A stretch of 58,175 nucleotides of DNA from Zygnema circumcarinatum. Taxonomy: Eukaryota; Streptophyta; Zygnematophyceae; Zygnematales; Zygnemataceae. This document shows, piece after piece, positions 27,425 to 44,939 of this stretch; position 1 is the first letter of the stretch, and each line of letters opens with the position of its first letter. The notes under the pieces are model-generated. The model was not told the DNA's origin. It saw only the letters and a program-made list of their open reading frames with translations, and searched no databases. The position numbers and the translations under genes were made by a program. The stretch spans positions 1,202,269-1,260,443 of the forward strand of contig CM074820.1 of assembly GCA_037447605.1 (NCBI GenBank), read 5' to 3'.

Positions 27425-28067
27425 GGATACGCACCTCCCCGCACCACAGGAGCGAGATAGCGCAACCGCTGGCTCATGGAAGGCCGAGAGCGGCAGAGAG
27501 AGGGCCGGCCATGGCGGAGAGGAGAAGGCTTCAGGGGGGCCAACAGGGTGCCGATATTCAAACGATATTCAATACATATCGGAAACGGACGTTTCCCAAT
27601 TCCGACATATCGCCTCTTTTATAGTTTCGATATATTTAATACATTGAGATAATCGAAATAGACATACTCCGATATTATCGTAGATAGACATACAGTAACC
27701 CCCCCCCCCCATAGTATTTTCCACCCGAGAACTTTCGTTACCCAAGAAATTTGCCCTGATTTGGAGGAAACCACTTTTCTCCGCACTTCTACTTTCCAAT
27801 CCCAAGATTTTCGTCCAATATCGGCCCAAACCATGGCGAAAATATTAGGGTGGGTACTGTATCGCGATATATTTCGATACGGTACGGAATTGGAAGCCAG
27901 CCTTCTCTCTCCCTCTTTCTCCGCTCCAGCGCAGGTCGGCGTTTCCGCCGCTCCCTCTCCCTCCCTCTCCCACTCTTCCTCTCCCGCTTTCCCTCTCTCC
28001 CTCCCTCTCTCCCTCTACTCTCTCCCTCCCTCCCTCACGCCTTCGCGGCCGCTCCGTCTCTGGCGCC
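27425..28067. promoter_or_regulatory. divergent promoter region of CDKC and prohibitin
   Basis: 643 bp separate the two start codons. From 27551 to 27690 there is a patch rich in CGATATT/AATATCG and ATATATCG words, like the one at 50110-50520. A poly-C run lies at about 27697-27710. TATCGCGATA is at 27860-27869, followed by TATTTCGATACGGTACGG. CT-rich sequence fills 27900-28050, the likely prohibitin leader. No clear TATA box can be singled out. Confidence 0.6.
27860..27869. promoter_or_regulatory. TATCGCGATA palindrome, copy 2
   Basis: It ends 198 bp before the prohibitin ATG and lies 436 bp from the CDKC ATG. The flank TATTTCGATACGGTAC resembles, in the opposite orientation, the flank of copy 4 (cgtatcgaaatatcc). 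Confidence 0.5.
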
Positions 28068-31000
28068 ATGAGCTTCTCGCCGTCATCATGGACGCGGATG
28101 GTCCCTCAGGGAGCAAGGCCGTCGGGAGGAGTGGTGGGAGCGATAGCGGTGGGCGGAGCGTTGCTCTATGGCGCAGTGAACAGCCTCTACAACGTGGAAG
28201 GCGGGCACCGCGCCATCGTCTTCAACCGCATCGTGGGAGTGAAGGACAAGGCAGGGCTCTGCTGCCTTTTGCCTTTTCTCGGCTTATTGCAGATAATGTA
28301 TGAGGGATGAGGGCGCTAATCAGGAGAATAGAGAACGATAAAATTCGTTTAATTCTTATCAAGAGTGGCGGCTTTATTGACTTCTAATTTAATATGCGGG
28401 TTGGGAGAGGCGCATGCAGGTGTATCCTGAAGGAACTCATTTGATGATTCCTTGGTTTGACCGGCCGATCATTTACGATGTGCGAGCGCGACCTAATCTT
28501 GTGGAAAGCACTTCCGGCAGCCGGGACCTGCAAATGGTACTTTTTTTGTGTGCACTAATGCGCTGCGCAATTTTAGAGAATGTATCTGTGGAAGTGCATG
28601 GGGTGGACAAGGCGGAGAGGGAGGTCTTGCGACTTCAGGCCTTCCAATAGACATTCCATCTTGGGTGAATATGTCGTAATGAGAAACGAGCGTCTCCAAG
28701 GCTGTCTAGTCATGTTCACACTTTCGTTCAAATTCTTCTGGTGATGTTGTGGTATTCATATTGGGGGATTTGATGTCTCCTGTGAACTTGAAATTGGTGC
28801 TTTAGGGTTTTGCTAGCTCTTTTTTTCTGGCCGACAAAACGCCATTTTCATGTTTCTCCTTCTAGTGTACTTTACAAAGTTGGCAAGAAAGTTATAGCGG
28901 AATTTTTTGCCTAGATTTCTAAGGATTTAAGAGCATTTTCTTGAAGATTTCTAAAGGATACAAAAGCTCTTTTCTGAAAACTAAAAAATGGGCGCATGTT
29001 TGTACTTTAAACTCATCTTCTAGTCGATGGTGTCACGTCACCGTCAATTAGTTTTCATGTCTCTTCCGTGACAGCATTCTTTCTGATTTCTGATTAAAAA
29101 TCTTAAGATAACAGATGCATTTTTGTCATCCACACTTAGGGTTTAGAAAACACGTTAGCAAGGGACATGAAAGATTGAAATTATGGAGGCAATGAGCTTC
29201 TTGGCACATCGTTTCCACGTAAAGGAAATAGCTCCTGTTGTTGACCTGTAACCTTTTTACTGCAAAAATCGGAATGGTTTTATTTTGGTTTCGTGTTGCC
29301 TGTATTCGATTTTCCGTCAGCTGTATGCAATGGGGCTGTACAACGTGGGTTTTCTGAAGTTCTCAAATCTGACCCAAAATGCGTAAGTTTCGAGTACTTA
29401 AGGACTCCAGATACTACAAGCTTGAAAGGAAATCATATTGAAAACTCAGTAATTAGCTGGTTAGAGTTAAGTGGTGTCTTCAGTAAGAGTCTTTCAAACT
29501 TGCAGAACATTCTGTTCAGCTGTGGAATCCTCCAATGCTGACTGAGTAATTTCCGAGTTATCGTGGAGTTGGCATCGTCATACAAACTGTTCAGGACTTG
29601 GGTCTCGCATGAAGGATTGGTCAGCCGATGCTTGCTACTCGAGTCAGATCAAGTCAAGTATAATGTTTCAGGCCTGTTTCAAAGCTGGGAAAATTTGAGA
29701 GGAAGAGTCCCGATACCACTCTAGAATGAGAGCAGTTAATTGAAAATTGAATGTGAGGTTTATCTGACCGTCCACAGAATGGATGGGGTGCTGATGTGAC
29801 CTTTAGGTTCGGATTACACTTCGAGTTTTGACCCGGCCAATGGCTGACCGGCTCCCCCACATCTACCGCACACTTGGACAAGACTATGCAGAGAGAGTGT
29901 TACCTTCCATCGTGCAGGAAACACTGAAGGCAGTCGTTGCCCAATACAATGCGAGCCAGCTCATTACGCAGCGTGAGGTCGTCTCTCCCCCTCGCCTTTT
30001 TGTGTTTATTCACTCTCCCAACTACTCTAATGTTGTTGGTGCATTTTTTAAATACATCCGTAGTGCGAGCTTTACGGAGTCGCAATATTGCATGGCATCT
30101 CCTGAAAAAGCTCAGATTATGAGTGTGAGGGTGGAACGATGTTGAAGTTGGCAAGAAACGAGTTCATTCAGGACTTTCTGTCACTGAGAGAAGAGGTAGA
30201 GGTCTTTCTACTTGCGTGGCGAAATCACCTCCTATGCAGACACCGTTTCTTAATGGGCTAGGGAGCAAACGAGGAGCAGGAATATGCTGAGCGGATACTT
30301 TGCGGGTTCTCTTTGTTGCAGGTGGTAAGCCGAGAAATTCGGCGGATACTGCAGGAGAGGGCAGAGAGCTTCGACATTGCTTTGGATGACGTGTCCATTA
30401 CAAACCTCACCTTTGGAAGGGAGTTCACAGCCGCCATTGAGGCCAAGCAGGTGGCTGCACAGGAGGCAGAGCGAGCCAAGTTTGTGGTAGAGAAGGCGGA
30501 GCAGGACAAGCGCAGCGCCGTCATCAGGGCGCAGGTAAATTGGTGGTAGATTATCGTTTGTGGGGTGTAACAAGCAGTATGATACGTGAATCCTGTTTGG
30601 GGCATTGGGTTGGAATTCAATTCTTTCATGTTTCTCCAAGGTATATATCTGAACAAACGTTGTTTGTTCAGATATATACCTTGGATATATACCTCTGAAC
30701 GTTGTTCGTTCTGTGGATATGGAGATGTTTTGATCGACAAAACTGTGAAGAAGAAGCGTGGTTCTAACCCTAACATTTATAAAAGAGGAATGTATTGGAA
30801 TGTTAGTCTGTTGGCAGAGGAGAGAGAACGAGAGGAGTGGAGGTGCTGATGAGAGCCCATCTGCTTGTCCGCCTTCTTAATATTTAGCCTCTCTGGATGG
30901 GATGTGCAGGGAGAGGCGAAGAGTGCTCAGCTCATTGGAGAGGCCATTGCCAATAACCCGGCCTTTATCATTCTGCGTAAGATCGAGGCTGCAAGGGAGA

Positions 31001-31125
31001 TTGCAAACACTGTCGCGCAGTCACAAAATCGTGTGTTTTTGAACTCCGATAATCTGCTCCTCAATTTGGGAGACGTGCAGGTGGAGGAGCCTAAGAATGC
31101 TGAGAACAAGGGGAAGGGCAAGTAA
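28068..31125 (+). CDS. PHB: prohibitin, type II (PHB2-like)
   Basis: Five exons: 28068-28250, 28420-28536, 29807-29977, 30322-30534 and 30910-31125 (299 aa). Prohibitins form large ring scaffolds in the mitochondrial inner membrane that stabilise respiratory complexes and regulate the m-AAA protease. An N-terminal hydrophobic segment ([16 protein letters not shown], about residues 21-36) anchors it. Then follow [16 protein letters not shown] (type-II signature), [100 protein letters not shown], a coiled-coil [20 protein letters not shown] and [20 protein letters not shown]. The length matches the family (about 290). Exon 1 must end at GACAAG because the next exon begins VYPEGT; the donor would then be GC (AAG|gcaggg). 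Intron 4 holds a 23-bp perfect inverted repeat. The start shares a divergent promoter with CDKC. Confidence 0.96.
30636..30684. repeat. perfect 23-bp inverted repeat (hairpin) in prohibitin intron 4
   Basis: The left arm 30636-30658 begins CCAAGGTATATATCTGAAC. The right arm 30662-30684 is its exact reverse complement, with a 3-base loop. A degenerate further unit (ATATATACCTCTGAACGTTG) follows at about 30685-30710. Confidence 0.92.
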
Positions 31126-32872
31126 TGCAGGGAGCTGTCTTTGCTTTCTTCCTCTCTGTGAGAGGACGAGGGCCCTTATTCATGGTGCCTCTGTCAAATG
31201 CTTCGCTGCAACTTCCAATAAGTCCTTTGTGGCCCAATTTTGGTCGCTTATTGTTCAAAAGTCGGCTTGCTCGTACTGTAGAGAGAGCGAGTGCGAGATA
31301 GAGAGGAGAGAGGGAAAAGGAGAGGGAGAGGGAGGAGGGAGAGAGTGAGAAATGCTCAGTTGAGAGGAGTGGAGCAGATACCCCGAGGGACATTGTGAGG
31401 ACGTGAAGGCAGCAGACCCGCATGTATAGGCGTGGAGTGTGCCTGAGTTGGCCAATTCGGTCGGTCATTCATTCACACGCTCGGTGCTGCGCACATGCAC
31501 GTGGCTCTGCCCTTGAGGTTTCTGAGCCTGCTGCTGCTGCTGGTCGCCTCATGCACTGCATGGCCAGCGTAATGTGACTTTTGTTACCATGATGCTTTAC
31601 GGTGTCATCTAAAGTTTCAGTTCAGCACACTCGTTCCTGTTTTTGCCATACTTGAACATGCGTGACAGTTCTGCACTGCATTATTACTTACTGCACAGGG
31701 AACCAAAACGTGCCTCTTTATAGAGTAGACACTTGGGAGTGAAGGAAAGCAACAAAGAGAGGACGAATGCCACCAACTGGGAAGTGCCTGCACAGGTCTG
31801 ACCATTATGTAAGCTACTATTGGACAACTATACCAGCTAATGGTGTGTCAGCCATAGCATCCAATGGTTCGCAACAATTGTGATCCAGATTGATCCCATA
31901 GTCCTACAATTCCTGGTCCAGGGGATACATTCAAATACATGAAAACGGCCCTGTAGTAGTTAACTCTTGGAGACAGAATTGAGGCCAAGACTAGACCGAC
32001 GAAATGGTGGAGATCTACTTGCTCGCCTTCCATGCTCTTACTTCAACACTCGATCATCCAACGACCAACAACGACGTCAGCCGCGACAAAAATCAACCCA
32101 TCAACAGGTTCAGCTTTGAAGGCCAAACTTTGGCTCGCTCTAGTGAGCCTATTCTTATCTGACCTAAACCTTCAAGCTGCAGGCGATCAGACCAAGTTCA
32201 CTGAACCCAATAAGGGAGGGCCCCCCTTTCCAGAGCGCAGTAAATGTACATTAGAGAGAAGCCTTGAAGAACTCTTCACGCTTGGACCTACTAGCTCAAG
32301 AAAGCTTGTCCACCGGAATCCCTCAAAACATGGACAGAAAATGAACAAAAACCCAGGAGAGATGTGCATAAGCCTACCCGGCTAACTGTCAGACCCGCAA
32401 CCTACCATGGAATGTAGGCAGAGCAACAAAGTACAGGACTTTGAATCTCAGTGAGTGGACTTGAACTTTGCAGACCTTTCCAAAGTACCCAACATCAACA
32501 TTTTAAGAAAATACCGTCAAACGAGAAGCTCGGAGAAAACTAGTATTCAAGATTTACACTCAGAACACTCGAAAACAATCACTTTATAAAAAAAATAGGC
32601 ACCAAATTCACAGTTATCATCAAAACATGACCTACAAAACTTGTGTTAGGGGTTCTTGAAACTCCGCTCTACAAAAGAAGAAACCAAACAAAGTGCTGTG
32701 CCTTTATTGCATTTCTTGAAACGAATTGAATCTGCAAACTTTTTGGAAACATGGGTTCAAAGTCACCGATAATGAAACAAAATAGTCATTACATGTCAAA
32801 CTGCATGTCAGAGTTGAAGAATATCAAGACGAGGATTGATTATCTCTGGCACAGTGATGAAAAGTTGCTCCT
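31126..32872. other. convergent intergenic region between prohibitin and beta-tubulin 1
   Basis: No gene seen. A GAGAGG-rich patch at about 31280-31340 lies in the likely prohibitin 3' region. One short copy of the CCAATGGTTCGCAACAATTG repeat word is at 31860-31879. Open frames here have no recognisable family. Confidence 0.5.
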
Positions 32873-35327
<2,455 letters not shown>

Positions 35328-37009
35328 GGCTGCGTCTTCGAGGAAGCGAGCAGCAGCAGACAAACACGGAGACTGAGTGAGCGAGCGAGAGTGCAGCAGC
35401 AGCTGCAGCAGAACAGCAGCAGGCGCCGCAGGACCGAGCTGAGTGCGCCGACTGCCTGCCTCCCTGCCTCCCTGTGCCCTTCCTGTTCCTGCTCCTGCCC
35501 AGTAACAGCAGTGTCGTAGTGACCGACTGACTGACTGCCTGCCTGACTGCCCTCCCTCCCTCCCTCCCTCCCTGTCCGCCCGCGAGTGTCTGACAGAGGC
35601 GCGGCGCTCCACCCAAGGTACCCCCCTGTTCACCGTAAGCCAATTATGGTTCGCCACGTATGCCTATAATCTGACATGTCACGCCGTGATTGGCTACGGT
35701 CCAGCACAGTGCGCTCAATGGCGTCCCGCGCGGCGCTGGCTGAGGGCGGCGGCGCGCTCTGCCTGTCATTCGCCAGCCAATGAGGGCCGCTCCGGGCGGG
35801 CGGGCGGTCTTTGGCAGATCCTGCGCGCCCAAATCTTTTTGGCGGAAGGAATCGAGGAGGCGATCGGGGAGGCCTAGGCTAGGGGAGGCTAGGGGAGGCT
35901 AGGATAGGCTAGGCTAGGCTACCTACCAAGGGGGCGCGCCATTGGTCAAAAAATGCGGCGTTGCGAAGGGGATGGGGTACAAATGGGGCTGGCAGGGGAC
36001 ACGTGTCGGCGAAGGCGGGTTTAAATGGGGTGTGGATTTTTGAGTGGAAGTGAAACGTGTGCCGTACGTTTTGTTGAAGTTCAAAATTTGAAATCGGATG
36101 GCTGAACGGAGCGGAGCTATGGAGGCGCTGTTTAACTGGGAACGGGGAACAGAACTGGCTGAGCATGGGAGGGGCGTTTGGGCTCTCGATTCCCCTGAAG
36201 TTTCTCATACTCCACTCCCCACGGGAATGAAAGATCAGGGAAATATATCCTTCATGGTGTAGGAAAACGGGATATTTCCCCACTCGCAAGCCACCTCGTG
36301 CAACAGCTGCAATTGGCATGTCCTACTTGACACTACAAACACGGGAAAGAGTTTTGCGGTTGCACGTTTTTGTTGTATCTGTCGAGTGATCCTTGGTCAG
36401 ATTCCAAAACAGTGAATGGCATGGTGCCATACTCAACCTATATGCCACACCATGCCATGACACATCATAAAAATTTACACGGTGACATCCTGCATGTGCG
36501 CAACATCCATGCGCACATCCATCAAACGAGGGCAGTGGCATTCAGCATACAACCAAGAGCTCAGGAAACCTGTGAGTAGCACAGCACAGAAACTACGCTA
36601 TGCAGCAGATTGATATGTGCACATCACAATTGACCTAAATTGCATGGCGACCAGCAAGTTAGGAGGCATCAAAAGTGGAGACCAGACTCTGGATAACGAA
36701 ACATTCTGGACAACACTCGAAGCAATGGGCAAGGTTTAGACCCCAAATGTTGAAAAAACGCAATTCGGGCAATTTACAGTCTCCCTAGGGTTCATAGGAT
36801 TATGGTCGACAGCAATTACATTTCTGACAGGTAATGCTTTTCAAGCGAAAAAATGTCCCGGCAGAATTGACCCCTAAACCCCTCTGCATGGCATTGACAC
36901 TCCAGCCAGAAGTTAACCTACCACACCAAAACGGTACCTCCATGCCTTGTTCCGAACAGCTAGTGTAATATTAACAAAACTCAAAATGGAAGTTAGAAAA
37001 ACTTCAAAT
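35328..37009. other. spacer between the two beta-tubulin genes
   Basis: It holds the 5' leader and promoter of copy 1 and the 3' region of copy 2. GCAGCAGCAG and CCTGCCTCCCT runs are in the leader (35345-35580). A tandem AGGCTAGGGG array is at 35868-35921. A CGTACGTTTTG word is near 36063. No additional gene is seen. Confidence 0.6.
35868..35921. repeat. AGGCTAGGGG tandem repeat
   Basis: About five units of AGGCTAGGGG shortening to AGGCTAGGCT. It lies about 540 bp upstream of the start codon of beta-tubulin copy 1. Confidence 0.9.
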
Positions 37010-39234
<2,225 letters not shown>

Positions 39235-40576
39235 GGTGGCGACGAAGCGTGAAGTGCACCGGCAGAAGGAAGTGCAGCGGAGCGGGTGGCGACCCGCAGC
39301 AGCAGAGAGGGGAGCAGAGGCAGTAGCAGCAGCAGCGGGTGCAGGAGGGAGGTGGTCAGTGCCAGAGAGGGGGCAGTCAGGGGCGGCAGCATCCACCAAG
39401 ACCCGCCCGCCCGCCCTGTCTCTGACAGCCCGTTCAAACGCGGGCGGGAACTGTGCGCACATTTTTCCCCGAATTTGTCGTCACCCTAACGGCGCCCGCG
39501 CACCTCGGTTTCCGGTTTCTGGTTTCTGGTTTCCGGTTTCCAGTTTCTGGTTTCCGGTTTCCGGTTTCTGGTTCCTGGTTTCCAGTTTCTGGTTTCTGGT
39601 TTCTGTCTGGTTTCTGATTTCTGGTTTTTTGCAGTTTTCAGTTTTCGTACGGCGCTGTAGGCTTCTGACAGGTCTTCAAGCTGGCCTTTGAGACGGAGGC
39701 TTTGGGACGAGCTTCGAAAAGAGTACTCTAGGATATGTTCATACAACTTGATGCGCAGAAAGGGATGTACTGATTTAGATTTTTTTTTTCAAATGTCAAA
39801 GGTTTTGGTGTTCACAACCTCGAAAGAGGTTCGGAGCACTGAAAGGGTAGTGGATGCGTTCTGAGATATATCCCGATACAGAGCTGCCCCGCATTGAATT
39901 GTTGCATCAGAAGCATGTAAAATTCTTGTATTTAAAAGGCTTGAAAATTGCGGAATTTCTGCCATACATATTACTGGATTACCATCATCCATCATTGGAC
40001 AACATGACACGCATTTGGATTAATCACAAGCATCTCTGAATAAGAGAACAACAAATGGGAAAAGGCCAGCCTACAAAACCATCCTCGTGATTCAGAAAGC
40101 CATCATCCATCCACTTCCAACTTGCTTTAGGTTGAACAGGCTCCATGGAGAGGTATCCCCGTAGAATATGAAGCCAGGAGCCCCCTTCGCCGAACCCATA
40201 TTGAATGCGCGCCTGCAGCCTCGCTCAAGCTTCAAAGGCAAGCTCCATTCTTCCTGTGCTGCTTGACCGCACAACCCCTTGTAAAAGGTAAAACCTTTCC
40301 AGCACTCCTCAAAAGACCGCCTTTAGTGAAAAGATACACGCGAGCCATATCTTCAGGCTTCAGCAGTAAAATAAGTCAACGCCCCTTTGACCGATACATA
40401 GACTTGATTGGTCCAGCTTTTTCCACTCTGTAATCGATTTAAGCGCCTCATCAGTCGAACAGGCGGTCAAGGGCAAAAGACTCATTTGCTTTTTGGACTT
40501 GGAGGAAATTGCTGAAGAAAGAGTAAACCCTCTCGCTGCCTTCCTTGAGAAAGGGCGAAAGGAAGACTGCTTTCTG
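39235..40576. other. intergenic region upstream of beta-tubulin 2
   Basis: It includes the GC-rich leader of copy 2 (to about 39480), a TTTCTGG repeat array, then unremarkable DNA to the end of the cystathionine beta-lyase gene. No gene seen. Confidence 0.55.
39504..39630. repeat. TTTCYGG heptamer array
   Basis: About 17 units of GGTTTCC/GGTTTCT (unit TTTCCGG, TTTCTGG or TTTCCAG) in tandem. It is not the plant telomere unit TTTAGGG. It lies about 270-400 bp upstream of the beta-tubulin copy 2 start codon. Confidence 0.9.
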
Positions 40577-43500
40577 CTACTCCGGAGGGGCACTCTCCAA
40601 TGCTTGCTGCAGGTCGGCTATAAGGTCGTCCACATCTTCAATACCCACCTGCAAGCAACGTTTCCAAACACTTTTTTGAACCAGCTTGGATCATTCTTCA
40701 CCGTAGGGAGTTCTTGCAAGACACCATCTTTACTGCTGAATACACACATGTCTCACTTTGGGAAGTGAGTGTTGCTTGAGCAGCTTACCGATATTCGAAT
40801 AAGGTCGGGAAGCAGACCTCGCGCTTCTCGTACTTCCAGAGGAATGCTTGCATGCGACATGAAGCAGGGGAGGCTAATAGATGTACTCACACTCCCTGCA
40901 TGCAGTCATGCCTCCATACGTTATCATCACGCAATACAGCCGCTCTTTGCTGCTCCATTCATTTGCTACACGCCTTTGTTCCTCCACCTGCAACTGCAAC
41001 TGCAACTGCATCTTTCTTGCAACTTCCTAACTCCGCAATCCCACAGTCTTTCTCTAACCCCCCCCCCCTTCCCCCAAACAATCTCCTTCTTTAAATGGGT
41101 CCGTATGGAGGTAACTTACCAAAACTAACAGCAATATTCGCCAGCTTCATGTTCTCCACCACATGTTTGGAGATAGCTAGCGAACCGGTTGAGAAGCTGA
41201 ACACAGAGCCGGGGCCTTTAGACTGCACGAAGAACACATCTCTCTCTTCTGTCATCTTCCACCTTAGAAAACATCACACAGGTGCAGCAAGAGTCTGCAA
41301 AAATTTCCTGCATTCGACTATATTCAACCCTGGCAGCTCAAATGCCACTCTGGTCTTCCTTACCTGCTTGAAATGGAGTTCCCGATTCAAATGGTTTTCA
41401 AGTCCTGGGTAGTTCACTCTCGTGATTCGAGGATGAGATGCCAAAAACTCAGCCAGTTTCTGTGCACTAGCCTGCAAGCAACCGAAGTATTTTTGGAAGC
41501 CTATAGTACTTGCCAGGAACTTCAGAATCTTAACAACGACTAAAGTAAGGAAAAACAGATCAACACGCCCCCATTCACATAACTTTCCACCAAGCTACTA
41601 CCCTTCTCGCAGGCGGTCTCATCATTGTGCAAACTCAATTGCGATGAGGAAGGCAAAAAGCTCTTTTCCTTTCCCTTACCTGCTGCCTCTCCACCCTTAA
41701 TGGCATCGTCTTCACTCCTCTCAGACATAGCCAGCAGTCAAACGGAGCAAGCCCTGTTCCGTCCGCATTTTGAAGAAAGTACAACTCCTGGCCCAACCTG
41801 CCAAATACCAAAATAAGCGAAACGTACTCACTTCAAATTGTTGAGAGAAAAGGGAAGCAGCTATAGTGTGGGCATCTACGTCTGCCCAAATTTAGAATGC
41901 CCCAATAACACCGATCTTGAACCTGAGTACTTATAAGGACAACCTCATAACATATCTCACGGAATGCATGGTGGGCTTAGTAATTGAAGGTGAACTGTAC
42001 CTGTCATCATTCACCGCCAACACTCCAGCCATAACATCGCTGTGGCCTGATATGAACTTAGTGGCAGAATGCATGACAATGTCTGTCCCCTTTCCCCATA
42101 CACTTGAGCTGTGAGCGGAGAGAATGAGAAGGGGAAGTGAATTGTAAATTTTAGGCAGAGGAAGAGGGGCTTCAGGAAACAATATACCACAAATTGGCGT
42201 ACTCTTTCTGATAATAAAATTGCTACAACAAAAGCGCTGCCTGGCAGAAGCAGCGGTAGACACTGCAGAAAGCAAAGACAGGGACATCTTATGGCTCGTA
42301 TAAAGGCAGAAACCTGCACTTGTAGGCCTTGTTGCGCATTCATATATCATATATCATGCTTCGCTGCTATAAGTGCGAGCTCTTACCCGCACCAAGGCCG
42401 AGAGGTCTTGAGAGAGCGGGAGACATAATGGAGTTATCAACAAGCAAGAGAGCACCGACTTCATGAGCTGCTTCCGCTATTGCCTGCCACCCGCATACAG
42501 AGCCCAACTGCAGTTTGACTTTCCCAAAAAAAAAAATTGCCTTTTTCTTTGAAGGCAAATCCAAGACCCAGTTGTTGTGCAGCTGTTGACCCAGGTTGTA
42601 ATGCAACGAGTAACAAAAAGACTTTCCAAAGGTGAAAACGAGCAAAAGGTTTTGATATGCCACATTGGTGGTTTCACTCACTTCAATGTCACTTATTTGG
42701 AGGCGTGGATTGGTTGGACTCTCCATTATAACAAGGCGAGTTTGTTTGGTTATGGCCGCCCGAACTTCTGCCAAATTACTCGTATCGACGCGGCTGTGGA
42801 GCATAGTATGGCTACGTATTAGACAGGCGAGTGAAAGGCAGGTTGATGATACAAGAAAAAAATGCGGGGATGGGCACGTTTCCATCCTGATGAAAGGGAC
42901 AGGCAGAGCCCTGGATTGAGCTAAGAACAAGTTCATCAGCATATACTCAAGGGAATGCTAGAAATCACTTACTTAACCTTTACTCCAAATCGCGGAACGA
43001 CACGAGAAAGCAAGCGATCTGTGCCGCCATAGAGGTCGTCTCCTGCCACTATCTCCTGCCCTGCACAGCTGCCTGACTCTTCAATAACAGCACTCCTCAT
43101 CTCAGCGCTGATTGCATCATATGTTGGACGATGTAATGGACTTGTTGGTTAAACACACAAAAAAAATGACTTTTGCTTCAAGCACGAGACATGGTGAAGG
43201 AATGCGAAAATTCTTTCATCACCTCCTACAACTTCAGCATAAGCATAGGTTGGTTGACTCATGGAAACGAGCTTATAGCAAGTCCACTTACCAGCCTCGA
43301 CTAGCTTGGTCACAGTCGCTAACGCCGCCATCCCTGTGCTGAAGGCAAAGGCCCGTTTGGCTCCTTCAATCTTGGCAAGAAGCCTGCCCCCTCCATACAT
43401 CTCAAGCACTCCAAAATCACTCATCATCTTGGTCATCGCTCTTTCCTCTTTCATGTGAATCACACATAGTATTCTTCATATTAGGGATCAGCTGGAAGTT

Positions 43501-44788
43501 CTCGCATGTCATGCAGGAGGAAATTCCATCAACTGTACAACTAGTGGAGGTTGAAACAGATGCAGGATAATGCGAGCACTTCCCCCGTGCCATAGCCTTT
43601 AGCAACGGTATGGCATCACTCTGCCTGCCTTACTAGTAAAAAACCACTTTTTTCAAATGTGATATGACAAAATTCATTCAATTAAAGAAAGTACACTCAC
43701 TTCTCCAAAGTATCCCTTGTTGGATTCCCACTCCGAGTGTAATCATAGGGTCCACCTTCAGTTGCGGATACCTGTACCAACAGCTCCATACGACTCCTCG
43801 GTTAAGGTACCTATGGGCAGGAATTGGATTCCCTAATTCTCTAATAATCCCTCATCCTTAAAATGAAAACAAGCTGACACACATCTGCTAGTTGCCACAT
43901 GTCCCTCCACAGCACCCTCCTATGGATCAGCAGTACAAAACAGTTAATTTTTTACATAACTTCCTGGCATTAATATGTTTGGGATTTTCGTGCATGTGCC
44001 TAAGTAGCTTCATGGACCAAAAGTGCAATCATACAGACCTGTTTGAAAGTGGCTGTTTGGTAAAGAGGCGTGCTAAGAGCTCCATATGGGTCGAAATCAT
44101 TGCTGAAGTGCAGAATCTCTGTAGCCAAAGCCTGTTGCCTTGAGACCTTCACGTCTGCTCCCACAAGGTAATGATCACTAACTGAGAATGGCTGGATGAG
44201 GGTTCCTCTGCACCACATATCCGTATGATCCATAACTACGAAACTGGAAATGATATGGATTGCATTTCACTTTTTTTTACCCTGTGACGCCTTGTGGATT
44301 TTCAACTTCCTTTTCAAACACTTGAAGTCAAGAATGCCGAGGTTCTTCAGAATAAGAACGTCTTACAAAAAGGACTCACCTGGATTCACTTTCAGAAGGC
44401 CGTTTGTTTCGGAGTTTAAATCTTCCTCCATAGTGAGCTGGCTTGCTTGTTCACCCTCAGTCATGCTTGCAGATATCCTCTAAACACAGATGCACGAGAA
44501 ACGACGAAAAAGTCAGGCTCCGTTTATACAGTAGAGGAAAGCAAAGCATCCAAATTCCAAATTTTGAGGGGATGATGTAGACATACTTACTGCGAGCGAG
44601 CCATGGCGGAACTTCTGCATGCGAAGAGATGGTTTCGATGCAATCAACCGCTGCCGAGCTGCCAGGGAGGAGCTTCCCGCGCCTCTGCGGTCCGCAGGGA
44701 AGCTCTCGCTGAGGGAGCACCGCGGGCCGGCGGGGACGACGGCGGAGGAGTAGCAGGGCGGGCGCAGCGCAAGGGAAGAAACCGCCAT
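40577..44788 (-). CDS. CBL: cystathionine beta-lyase (plastid type)
   Basis: Fourteen exons on the minus strand: 44591-44788, 44380-44479, 44039-44154, 43701-43771, 43292-43383, 42973-43060, 42682-42793, 42387-42483, 42001-42082, 41680-41797, 41364-41471, 41120-41222, 40789-40895 and 40577-40648 (487 aa; all phases agree). The PLP enzyme splits cystathionine to homocysteine, pyruvate and ammonia in methionine synthesis. The first about 66 residues are Ser/Arg/Ala-rich with few acidic residues, as in a plastid transit peptide. Then come FDPYGALSTPLYQTATFKQ, GPYDYTRSGNPTRDTLEKLL, FAFSTGMAAL, DDLYGGTDRLLSRVVPRFG, MESPTNPRLQISDIE, LLLVDNSIMSPALSRPL, DIVMHSATKFISGHSDVMAG (PLP lysine in SATK), LAPFDCWLCLRGVKTM, GPGSVFSFSTGS, SHASIPLEVREARGLLPDLI and VGIEDVDDLIADL. 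The wording SIMSPxLSRPLxLGAD and the CCWLxLRG region favour CBL over cystathionine gamma-synthase. A G-box lies 82 bp upstream of the ATG and a CCAAT-repeat array beyond it. Confidence 0.95.
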
Positions 44789-44939
44789 TGCCGCCCTGGA
44801 CTCCCTCTCCGAATGGCTCTAGGAGGCAGTCCGAGGCAGTATTGGACGAGCAAGGGCTGTGCAGGAGGGCCACGTGGCTTCCCTCCCCTCCCTCTGCGGC
44901 CCCGGGTGGTCGCCGTGCCCCTCACGGAACCGAAGCCAA

